Assembly (NCBI GenBank): GCA_019241735.1
Contig: JAFAWN010000328.1
Location: forward strand, 1-7,617
DNA: 7,617 bases
Direction: 5' to 3'
Origin: Terriglobales bacterium
GTDB lineage: Bacteria; Acidobacteriota; Terriglobia; Terriglobales; Acidobacteriaceae
The first letter of the stretch is position 1. The number at the start of each line of letters is the position of its first letter. The translations under genes and the position numbers were made by a program. The notes below the pieces were generated by a model. It was given only the letters and a program-made list of their open reading frames with translations, searched no databases and was not told where the DNA came from. Of the stretch, positions 1 to 6,210 are shown one piece after another.

Positions 1-1
1 G

Positions 2-1198
2 ACTGCGACGGAAGCAACTCACGAGCTGAAATTGACGGAACGAATCAACCGCATTGAGCCGTCGGCCACGATGGCAGTCGTGGCGGAAGCGGATAAGCTG
101 CGCCAGCAGGGCGTCGACGTAGTGGATTTCGGGGCGGGAGAACCTCATTTTTCCACTCCTCAGCACATTAAGGACGAGGCGATTGCGGCAATCAACGCAA
201 ATTTCACCAAGTACACGGCGGTAGGTGGAACGCCTGAGCTTCGCGATTCCATTGTGCGCCGTCACGCCGCAGATTTTTCCTCTGATTACCGGCGGGAGGA
301 GTCCATCGCTTCGACTGGCGGCAAACATGCGCTTTTCAATGCCATCCAGGTATTGGTCGATCATGGCGACGAAGTAATCGTGCCCGTACCCTACTGGGTT
401 TCTTTTAAGGACATCGTGCGTTACGCCGGCGGGGAGTGCGCGCTGGTGGACGGGGATGAGAGCCACGGATTTCAGGTGACAGCGGATGCGATTGCACGCC
501 GCATCACGAACCGCACCAAATTAATTATTTTAAATTCACCTTCGAATCCGTCCGGCGCGGTTATGGATTCGGAGGAATTGACTGACCTGGTCCAACTGGC
601 CACCGAGCGCGGCATTTGGATCCTATCCGATGAATGTTATGTGTATCTCGACTACACCGGAAAGCGGTTTTCCATAGGATCGCTGCGCCAGTGCAAAGAG
701 CGGATGGTGGTTATCGGGTCTTTGTCGAAAACCTACGCCATGACCGGATGGCGCCTCGGATATGCGCTGGCTCCCGCACCCGTTGTTAACGCCATGCAAA
801 AGTTGCAAGGCCAGTCCACTTCGAATCCCACATCGATCGTACAAAAGGCGGCAGTGGCGGCGTTGAACGGGCCGCAGGAATGCGTGGAGAGCATGCGGCA
901 GGAATACATCCAGTTGCGCGATCAGGTGGTTGCGGGGCTGCGCGCGATTGAAGGGGTGAAATGCAATGTGCCGCAAGGGGCGTTCTACGCCTACCCGAAT
1001 ATTTCTGCGTTTTTCGGGCGTAGCGGGGTGAAGACCGCATCGGATCTCGCCAAACGATTGCTGCATGAAGCTCACGTGGCGACCGTCCCGGGCGAAGGAT
1101 TTGGCACCCAGGAGCACATCCGGGTTTCCTACGCCACAGCAGCCAGTGAACTGGATCGAGGACTTAAGCGTATGCGCGAATTTCTTTCCGCGCTGTAG
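2..1198 (+). CDS. Class I/II PLP-dependent aminotransferase, aspartate (or prephenate) aminotransferase type, 5'-partial
   Basis: This is a cytosolic fold-type I PLP enzyme that probably exchanges amino groups between aspartate or a related dicarboxylic or aromatic donor and a 2-oxo acid. Numbering from the TTG at 32, visible motifs are PSAT (10-13), GAGEP (34-38), GGKHA (96-100), YW (121-122, ring stacking), SNPSG with N172, SDE with D200 (pairs with the pyridine nitrogen), Y203, SLSK with the PLP lysine K233, WRLGY with R241 (phosphate) and HIRVSYA with R364 (alpha-carboxylate). PSAT and GGK match subgroup Ib enzymes such as Thermus AspAT, where that lysine recognises the distal carboxylate. 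The frame stays open to base 2 (TATEATHELKL before TERINRIEP), and that extension looks like real N-terminal sequence, so TTG 32 is probably internal and the gene starts left of the window. Family is sure; aspartate versus prephenate specificity is not. The stop (TAG) is directly followed by ATG. Confidence 0.93.
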   Translation, partial: TATEATHELKLTERINRIEPSATMAVVAEADKLRQQGVDVVDFGAGEPHFSTPQHIKDEAIAAINANFTKYTAVGGTPELRDSIVRRHAADFSSDYRREESIASTGGKHALFNAIQVLVDHGDEVIVPVPYWVSFKDIVRYAGGECALVDGDESHGFQVTADAIARRITNRTKLIILNSPSNPSGAVMDSEELTDLVQLATERGIWILSDECYVYLDYTGKRFSIGSLRQCKERMVVIGSLSKTYAMTGWRLGYALAPAPVVNAMQKLQGQSTSNPTSIVQKAAVAALNGPQECVESMRQEYIQLRDQVVAGLRAIEGVKCNVPQGAFYAYPNISAFFGRSGVKTASDLAKRLLHEAHVATVPGEGFGTQEHIRVSYATAASELDRGLKRMREFLSAL

Positions 1199-1279
1199 AT
1201 GCTCTATAAGCAACTGCTCCGCAACCTGATTCACGCCATCTTCGCTGACGCCGTGTGTCTTTTACGAGCCTCCGAATGA
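1199..1279 (+). CDS. Possible 26-aa bridging small ORF (hypothetical)
   Basis: An ATG follows the aminotransferase TAG with no gap. It opens a 26-codon frame (begins MLYKQLLRNLIHAIF) that ends in TGA at 1277-1279, overlapping the isomerase ATG as ATGA. This geometry would suit termination-reinitiation and could carry ribosomes from one gene to the next. The peptide mixes Leu/Ile/Phe with Lys/Arg and could form a short amphipathic helix. I recognise no family. No Shine-Dalgarno sequence precedes it, and an open frame of this length arises by chance fairly often, so it may be nothing more than a spacer. Confidence 0.22.
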   Translation: MLYKQLLRNLIHAIFADAVCLLRASE

Positions 1280-2271
1280 GTGAGCTTTATCCCCTGCTGA
1301 TGCGCCCACTTTTTGATCCGCGCCCCTGGGGTTCGGTGGATCTGACCCCGATATACCCAAATCATAGGTTCGAAGAAAAAATTGGCGAGGCCTGGCTTAC
1401 CGGCGACCATTGCCGGGTCGCGAATGGGCAGCTCGCAGGAAAAACCCTGGGCGAATTAACCGTTGGATATGGACGCGAACTGGTGGGCACCGCGCCAGAG
1501 AATGCGATGCAGTTTCCGCTGCTCATGAAATTTCTCTTTCCGCACGAAAAATTATCAGTGCAGGTCCATCCTGACGACGCGAGTGCAAAGGCTGCAGAAC
1601 TTCCTTGCGGCAAGACGGAGTGCTGGTATGTGGCGCACGCCCAGCCCGGCGCAAAGCTGGCTCTTGGCCTCAGGCCCGGTGTCGCGAAACCTGAGTTTGA
1701 ACAAGGTATTCATCAGCAACGCGCGGAAGAGTTGCTGAACTGGATCAATGTATTCCCCGGCGAAATGATTTACGTTGCCGGCGGCACTGTTCACACCATT
1801 GGTCCCGGCATGGTTCTGGTGGAGACGCAGCAGCAATCGGATACGACGTATCGCCTTTACGACTACGGCCGTGGGCGGGAGTTGCATTTGGAAGCCGGCA
1901 TGGCTGCTGTGAAGGAACATGTGGCTTCCGGAAAAGTGATCCGGCCGGCGTCGGTGAATAAGAACGGCGGTAAGAATGTGCATTCGCAGCTGATCGCCGC
2001 CCCTTATTTTAAGGTCGATATGTTTGAGCTGAAGGAGATTCAGGATTTCGGGCCGCAAACCGGAAAGACCTCCGCGCAAATTCTGCTGGCGGTTGAGGGA
2101 TGCGGCGTGGTCGAAGCCGAGAACAGCGAATCTGTGACCCTTGCTAAAGGAGATGCGGTGGTGGTCCCGGCGGCGATCGAAAACTTCCGCATTCGCCCGC
2201 AATGGTCAGTGGAGTTGCTGAGAGCGCAGGTGCCGCCTGTGAGCGTGCCCGAACCCGCGACGCGGATGTAG
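1276..2271 (+). CDS. manA: Mannose-6-phosphate isomerase, type I (class I phosphomannose isomerase)
   Basis: This cytosolic zinc cupin enzyme interconverts fructose-6-P and mannose-6-P. Numbered from ATG 1276 (331 aa), FDPRPWG (13-19) and IGEAWLTGD (36-44) form the N-terminal signature. QVHPDD (96-101) supplies zinc ligands Q96 and H98, KTECWY (113-118) supplies E115, and AGTVH-like AGGTVHTIGPG (168-178) supplies H173. QQQSDTTYRLYDYGR (185-199) holds the catalytic arginine R193. A second, less conserved cupin-like domain fills the C-terminus. The length fits the short bacterial type I family. The frame can be read from GTG 1255, adding seven residues, but I prefer ATG 1276: homologues tend to start near MSELYP, and this ATG overlaps the end of a small upstream ORF. 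No clear Shine-Dalgarno precedes either start. It is followed after 46 bp by the GDP-mannose pyrophosphorylase gene, which uses the same pathway. Confidence 0.93.
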   Translation: MSELYPLLMRPLFDPRPWGSVDLTPIYPNHRFEEKIGEAWLTGDHCRVANGQLAGKTLGELTVGYGRELVGTAPENAMQFPLLMKFLFPHEKLSVQVHPDDASAKAAELPCGKTECWYVAHAQPGAKLALGLRPGVAKPEFEQGIHQQRAEELLNWINVFPGEMIYVAGGTVHTIGPGMVLVETQQQSDTTYRLYDYGRGRELHLEAGMAAVKEHVASGKVIRPASVNKNGGKNVHSQLIAAPYFKVDMFELKEIQDFGPQTGKTSAQILLAVEGCGVVEAENSESVTLAKGDAVVVPAAIENFRIRPQWSVELLRAQVPPVSVPEPATRM

Positions 2272-2284
2272 GAATCCGCTCCAT

Positions 2285-2308
2285 AGACTCCACGATGTTG
2301 TAGAGTCT
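2285..2308. repeat. Inverted repeat in the manA-manC gap
   Basis: AGACTC (2285-2290) and GAGTCT (2303-2308) form perfect 6-bp arms around a 12-nt spacer, ending 9 bases before the manC GTG. It could be a weak RNA hairpin or an operator dyad. It is not a terminator, because no T tract follows. Confidence 0.3.
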
Positions 2309-2317
2309 TAAACCAGC

Positions 2318-3427
2318 GTGGTCAAAAAACCTTCTAATTTTTATCCAGTCATCGTGGCTGGAGGCCGCGGCACCCGATTTTGGCCGCTGAGCCGCAAACG
2401 CCGCGCTAAACAACTGCTGGCGCTGGATGGCAAGCGCAGCATGATTCAGCAAACTGTGGCCCGGTTGCTGCCGCTGGCGCCGTCCCGCCAATTCTGGATT
2501 ATTACCAATCAACATCTTGAGCGGGAGATCCGAAAACAGCTTCCCCAGATCCACCGCCCGCAGATCATCGCCGAGCCCATTGGGCGCAACACTGCGCCCG
2601 CTATTGGCCTTGCTGCCTTCGTCCTGATGCGTAAGGATCCCAATGCAATTATTGGAATGTTTCCTGCCGACCATGTGATAGATGACCTGAAAAGCTTTCA
2701 CAGCACAATCTACAAAGGCATTGAAATAGCGGCTGCCGGAGACAATATCGTTGTTATCGGCATCCCTCCCACCCGCCCGGAGACCGGCTATGGCTACATC
2801 GAAGCTGTCCCCGGCGGCATCAAGGCGCTGCGGGTGCGGCGCTTCACCGAGAAGCCGGACGCCACGCGCGCGGCGGCATTCATTGCATCCGGAAATTATT
2901 TCTGGAACAGCGGAATGTTTCTGTGGAGCGCGCGCACTTTGACCAAAGCTCTGATCGAGCACTTGCCAAAAACCGCAGCGATATTACAGCAGATTGCCGC
3001 CGCTTTCGGCAGGCAGAGCTTCGCCTCAGCTTTTCAAAAACTTTATCCGAAGTGCGAAAACATCAGTATCGATTATGCGGTACTGGAACCACGCTCGGCC
3101 CGTGGAGGGCGGGAATCCAGGATTTTCTGCCTGCCCGCCAGCTTCGGCTGGAATGATCTGGGATCGTGGACGGCGCTGCATGAATACCAGCTTTCCCGCC
3201 TGCACCCGCCGGACGACAACATTATTTCCAGCGCGGGAATGTACACCCTGAGTTCCAGCGGGAACTACGTTTCCGCCCCAGCTAAATTCGTGGCGACCAT
3301 CGGCGTAGCCAATTTGGTGGTTGTGGATACCGGCGATGCGTTGCTGATCACTACCCGCGACCAGGCGCAAAATGTGGGCAAAGTCGTGCAATATCTGGAC
3401 CAGAAAAAGCTGGGTAAACTGACTTAA
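2318..3427 (+). CDS. manC: Mannose-1-phosphate guanylyltransferase (GDP-mannose pyrophosphorylase), stand-alone form
   Basis: This nucleotidyltransferase makes GDP-mannose from mannose-1-P and GTP in the cytosol. The 369-aa protein begins with the Rossmann-like signature VIVAGGRGTRFWPLSR (11-26), followed by KQ (31-32), which handles the GTP triphosphate. Next come AEPIGRNTAPA (85-95), FPADH (115-119) with the metal-binding aspartate D118, FTEKP (176-180), WNSGMF (196-201), SIDYAVLE (250-257) and FGWNDLGSW (276-284). It ends with a short left-handed beta-helix region and lacks the fused phosphomannose isomerase cupin domain of long AlgA/ManC proteins, consistent with a separate isomerase gene just upstream. 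The start is GTG 2318. I see no Shine-Dalgarno in front of it and no better start, since the signature begins only about 10 residues in. The stop is followed directly by a small hairpin, then the phosphohexomutase gene. Confidence 0.94.
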   Translation: MVKKPSNFYPVIVAGGRGTRFWPLSRKRRAKQLLALDGKRSMIQQTVARLLPLAPSRQFWIITNQHLEREIRKQLPQIHRPQIIAEPIGRNTAPAIGLAAFVLMRKDPNAIIGMFPADHVIDDLKSFHSTIYKGIEIAAAGDNIVVIGIPPTRPETGYGYIEAVPGGIKALRVRRFTEKPDATRAAAFIASGNYFWNSGMFLWSARTLTKALIEHLPKTAAILQQIAAAFGRQSFASAFQKLYPKCENISIDYAVLEPRSARGGRESRIFCLPASFGWNDLGSWTALHEYQLSRLHPPDDNIISSAGMYTLSSSGNYVSAPAKFVATIGVANLVVVDTGDALLITTRDQAQNVGKVVQYLDQKKLGKLT

Positions 3428-3440
3428 CGGAGATACTCCG
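3428..3440. repeat. Short perfect hairpin just after the manC stop
   Basis: CGGAG-ATA-CTCCG is a perfect 5-bp GC-rich stem with a 3-nt loop, starting at the base after the manC TAA. There is no T run, so it does not look like an intrinsic terminator. It holds a GGAG, but that lies 34 bases before the next ATG, too far to serve as its ribosome site. It may be an intercistronic RNA stem or chance. Confidence 0.3.
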
Positions 3441-3466
3441 GGGCACATTCAGATTCCGCCATAGCC

Positions 3467-4879
3467 ATGACTGAGATCAAATTTGGCACCGACGGCTGGC
3501 GTGGCCTGATCGCCGACGATTTCACTTTCGAAAACATCCGGTCCGTTTCCGGCGCAATCGCCTCCTACCTACAGCGGTATGAAGACCCCAAGGCCGGCGC
3601 CGTGGTCGGCTACGATACGCGGTTTTATTCGCAACGCGCCGCCCGGCTGGCGGCTGAAGTGCTTGCGAACGCAGGGATCCCGGTATGGCTGGCCGGCGAT
3701 TACACGCCAACCCCGGCAATTTCATTTGCTATAAAAAATCTTGGCGCAGCCGGAGGGATCGTGATCACCTCCAGCCACAATCCCTGGAATTGGAATGGAC
3801 TGAAATTCAAGGGGAAGTTCGGGGGCTCAGGGACGCCGGCAATGATGCGGGCAATCGAATCCGAACTGCGGACCACCGCCATACCGCGGGGGCGCACAGC
3901 GCCAATCCGCGAATTAGATTTAAAGAGTTCCTACACAGAAGCTATTTGTAAGTTCGCGGACATGGAACTGATCGCCGGTGCAGGCTTTAAGTTTGCGGTG
4001 GATTCAATGCACGGATCAGCGCGTGGCGTTTTGGCAGGTATCTTTCGCGGCCACGAGATTGAACATATTGCCATCCGCCAGGAATTGAATCCGCTGTTTC
4101 CTGGAATCAATCCGGAACCTATCGAACCCCACATAACCAAGTTGCAGGAAACCGTGGTGAAAGAACGATGCCATGCCGGCTTTGCCACCGACGGTGATGG
4201 CGATCGTATTGGGGCGGTGGCTGAAGACGGCAGCTTTGTCGATGCGCATAAGATTTTTGCCATCGTGCTGCACTGGCTGCTGGAGCGGAAGAGGTGGCCG
4301 GGAGAAATTGCGCGGACCTTCAATAGTTCCCGCATGGTGGACCGCATCGCCTCCTGCTACGGCCGCCGCATGCACGAATGTCCAATCGGATTCAAGTACA
4401 TCGCCGACCTGATGATGGACCGCGAAATTCTTATCGGAGGCGAGGAATCTGGGGGGATCGGCTACGGCAGTTTCTTGCCGGAGCGTGACGGCGTCCTCAA
4501 CTCGCTGCTGCTGGCCAATGTGATGGCGGAAGAGCGGAAGCCGCTCGGCGAACTGGTAGCGGCGCTTCAGCGGGACTATGGGCCGCACTTCTACAGGCGG
4601 CGCGACCTCCATGTCTCCGAAGAAATCAAGCAAGGCGCCATCCAGCGGGCGGCGGCCACGAAAAGGCTGGTTTCTTATGGAATCGACAGAAGAGAAAATC
4701 TTGACGGCGTGAAACTATTTCTCGCTGCTCCCAACCATAGCGACGGAGCCGAGGCCTGGATTCTGTTCCGGGCGTCCGGCACTGAGCCTCTGCTGCGAAT
4801 CTATGCGGAGGCGGCATCGCAGGAATTAGTGGATGAAATCCTCGCGGGCGGGGTGGACCTGGCCATGGAGCGGACGTAA
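3467..4879 (+). CDS. Alpha-D-phosphohexomutase (phosphoglucomutase/phosphomannomutase family)
   Basis: This four-domain enzyme moves phosphate between C6 and C1 of a hexose through a bisphosphate intermediate. At 470 aa it has family-typical length and all four active-site loops. FGTDGWRG (6-13) opens domain 1. TSSHNP (101-106) carries the phosphoserine S103; most relatives have TASHNP. TDGDGDRIG (241-249) binds Mg2+. GFKYI (308-312) and GGEESGG (324-330) form the sugar-recognition loop. RASGTEPLLRIY (435-446) binds phosphate. ATG 3467 is a natural start with FGTDG six residues in, and no Shine-Dalgarno is visible. The gene follows manA and manC, so the missing mannose-6-P to mannose-1-P step is its likely job. 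The EES version of the sugar loop is closer to that of phosphoglucomutases than to the EMS of Pseudomonas PMM/PGM, so it may use glucose phosphates too. GlmM is less likely. Superfamily certain, substrate inferred. Confidence 0.92.
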   Translation: MTEIKFGTDGWRGLIADDFTFENIRSVSGAIASYLQRYEDPKAGAVVGYDTRFYSQRAARLAAEVLANAGIPVWLAGDYTPTPAISFAIKNLGAAGGIVITSSHNPWNWNGLKFKGKFGGSGTPAMMRAIESELRTTAIPRGRTAPIRELDLKSSYTEAICKFADMELIAGAGFKFAVDSMHGSARGVLAGIFRGHEIEHIAIRQELNPLFPGINPEPIEPHITKLQETVVKERCHAGFATDGDGDRIGAVAEDGSFVDAHKIFAIVLHWLLERKRWPGEIARTFNSSRMVDRIASCYGRRMHECPIGFKYIADLMMDREILIGGEESGGIGYGSFLPERDGVLNSLLLANVMAEERKPLGELVAALQRDYGPHFYRRRDLHVSEEIKQGAIQRAAATKRLVSYGIDRRENLDGVKLFLAAPNHSDGAEAWILFRASGTEPLLRIYAEAASQELVDEILAGGVDLAMERT

Positions 4880-4886
4880 TGTCCGC
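4870..4886. repeat. Inverted repeat spanning a stop codon
   Basis: GCGGAC (4870-4875) and GTCCGC (4881-4886) are perfect 6-bp arms around GTAAT, which contains the TAA of the phosphohexomutase gene. In RNA this is a GC-rich 6-bp hairpin. No U tract follows, so a standard intrinsic terminator is unlikely. The right arm belongs to the first 13-bp tandem repeat. Confidence 0.45.
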
Positions 4887-4927
4887 GCGTAATGTCCGGA
4901 GGTAACGTCCAAAGATGATGTCCGGAA
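4876..4927. repeat. Four 13-bp imperfect tandem repeats
   Basis: Four units begin at 4876, 4889, 4902 and 4915, a strict 13-bp period: GTAATGTCCGCGC, GTAATGTCCGGAG, GTAACGTCCAAAG and ATGATGTCCGGAA. The first two agree over their first 10 bases, and all four keep GTCC at the same place. The first unit covers the stop codon of the phosphohexomutase gene and the rest lie in the 146-bp gap before the M48 gene. Function unknown; it could be a protein-binding cluster, an RNA element or slippage-born microsatellite-like sequence. Confidence 0.75.
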
Positions 4928-5014
4928 GACCAGCGAGCTTTGCGCCATTTTCATGACCGCCGTGTCCCGAGGGCGCGGCACTTTAAGCAGTCGCGTTTTA
5001 CGGCGTTAACGGGC

Positions 5015-5020
5015 GATAAT
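5015..5020 (+). promoter_or_regulatory. Candidate -10 element for the M48 gene, possibly leaderless
   Basis: GATAAT matches five of six bases of the TATAAT consensus and shares the block ATAATTC with the better -10 box before fabG. It ends 5 bases before ATG 5026, so transcription would start on or next to the start codon. I find no good -35 at 16-18 bp, and no Shine-Dalgarno precedes the ATG. Confidence 0.35.
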
Positions 5021-5025
5021 TCCAT

Positions 5026-6165
5026 ATGCAACCCTTGGCGACAACTGTGCCAGCCGACTCAGACGACGCCCGGCGTTATAACCGGATACACCGCTGGCTG
5101 GGAATAGCTGACATGGGCTTGGCGGTGGCGCTCATGGTCATCCTGCTCATTACGGGGTGGACCCGGGTGCTCCGCGATCTGGCCTATGGCGCCGCCTTCT
5201 CGCACTATGCGCTGGCGGCATTCTTCTATCTGCTGATGCTGATGGCGATTGGCAAAGTCCTGGGGATCGGGTTGGATTATTACGGGTTTCGCCTGGAGCA
5301 CAAGTTCAATCTCTCCAATCAAAGACTTCGCGGTTGGATCTGGGACGAGACAAAGGGGTTTCTAATTGGATTGCTGATGGCAACAATTGTGGTTGAACTT
5401 GTGTACTTCACGGTCCGGCAATTTCCCCAATACTGGTGGCTGCTGGCATGGGCGGCGTTCCTGGTTTTAATGGTGCTTCTGGCCCAGTTGGCGCCGGTTA
5501 TTTTGTTTCCCATCTTTTATAAATTCGAACCTCTTCAAAATGAAGAGCTGAAAGCCCGGCTGGTGCGGCTTGGCGAAAAGGCCGGCATGCAGGTGCGCGG
5601 GGTCTACAAGTGGAACCTTTCGGAGAAAAGTAAGAAGGCAAACGCCGCACTCACCGGTCTTGGGCGCACGCGCCGGATTATTCTGGCGGACACTCTGCTT
5701 GACAACTATTCACCCGAGGAAATTGAGGCTGTTCTAGCGCATGAGCTGGGGCATCAGGCACACCGTCACATATTGAAGGGAATCGCGGTGCAGGCAGTCC
5801 TAAGCCTCGCAGGGTTCTGGGCTGCAAATTGGACGTTGCACTTTGCCGTCGATCGCCTGCGTATATTTGAAACTCTCTCCGATTTCGCGAATCTGCCGCT
5901 GTTGGTTTTGATTTCGACCGGGCTTTCCCTATTGGTGCTGCCTGCCATAAACGCCTACTCACGCTACAACGAGCGCCAGGCCGACCGCTACGCTTTCCGG
6001 TCGATCGCCAGTGTTCAACCATTCATCTCCTCGATGAATAAGCTTGCCGATCAGAACCTTGCCGAGCGCACTCCCTCTCGCTGGGTTGAGTGGCTGTTCC
6101 ACTCCCATCCGGCAATCGCCCGCCGGGTGGCGGCGGCGGAAGCGTGGGCATTGTCCCATTCATAG
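5026..6165 (+). CDS. M48 family membrane zinc metallopeptidase (Ste24/CAAX prenyl protease 1-like)
   Basis: This integral inner-membrane protease of 379 aa resembles Ste24-type M48 enzymes. Hydrophobic segments lie near 29-48, 60-82, 111-131, 137-165, 250-272 and 288-308. The M48 N-terminal domain is recognisable by EHKFNLSNQ (91-99) and WDETKGFLIG (106-115). The catalytic part has SEKSKKANAALTGLGRTRRI (199-218) followed by LADT (220-223), like the SNAYF..GFG..KRIVL.DTLL pattern of Ste24. It continues with AHELGHQAH (238-246; zinc ligands H239 and H243, catalytic E240), YNERQADRYAF (314-324; third zinc ligand E316) and FHSHPAIARRV (358-368). In bacteria, members of this group are thought to handle damaged or misfolded membrane proteins; a prenylated substrate is not implied. 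ATG 5026 is the first start in the frame after the repeat region. It sits between a sugar-nucleotide block and fabG with no obvious functional link to either. Confidence 0.93.
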   Translation: MQPLATTVPADSDDARRYNRIHRWLGIADMGLAVALMVILLITGWTRVLRDLAYGAAFSHYALAAFFYLLMLMAIGKVLGIGLDYYGFRLEHKFNLSNQRLRGWIWDETKGFLIGLLMATIVVELVYFTVRQFPQYWWLLAWAAFLVLMVLLAQLAPVILFPIFYKFEPLQNEELKARLVRLGEKAGMQVRGVYKWNLSEKSKKANAALTGLGRTRRIILADTLLDNYSPEEIEAVLAHELGHQAHRHILKGIAVQAVLSLAGFWAANWTLHFAVDRLRIFETLSDFANLPLLVLISTGLSLLVLPAINAYSRYNERQADRYAFRSIASVQPFISSMNKLADQNLAERTPSRWVEWLFHSHPAIARRVAAAEAWALSHS

Positions 6166-6188
6166 CGGCGCTTCCTGACTAAAGCCGT

Positions 6189-6194
6189 TATAAT
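6189..6194 (+). promoter_or_regulatory. Consensus -10 box upstream of fabG
   Basis: A perfect TATAAT lies in the 95-bp gap after the M48 gene. A start near 6200 would give fabG a leader of about 60 bases. No convincing TTGACA-like -35 is found 15-19 bp upstream. The site suggests that fabG and the GNAT gene form their own transcription unit. Confidence 0.45.
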
Positions 6195-6210
6195 TCGCGC
6201 TTAATTCCGC

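Noticed and set aside
623..1234. A 203-codon - strand frame opposite the aminotransferase
   Set aside because: It is antisense to the conserved C-terminal half of the aminotransferase and has no family resemblance.
1555..2202. A 215-codon - strand frame inside the isomerase gene
   Set aside because: It has no recognisable domain and is fully covered by the isomerase reading frame.
2278..2306. Promoter for manC (TAGAGT as -10)
   Set aside because: Only four of six bases match and nothing like TTGACA lies 17 bp upstream.
2144..2962. A 272-codon open frame on the - strand over the isomerase/guanylyltransferase junction
   Set aside because: It lies opposite two clearly conserved genes, its translation is rich in Arg, Ser, Ala and Pro without any motif, and GC-rich sequence readily keeps antisense frames open.
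4016..4633. A 205-codon - strand frame inside the mutase gene
   Set aside because: It mirrors the conserved mutase codons and has no motif or ribosome site.
4876..4927. CRISPR array
   Set aside because: The units are contiguous 13-mers without unique spacers, and no cas gene is present.
4958..4980. Possible terminator stem in the gap before the M48 gene (CGCC/GGCG or CCC-GA-GGG)
   Set aside because: The stems are only 3-4 bp with poor loops, and no T tract follows.
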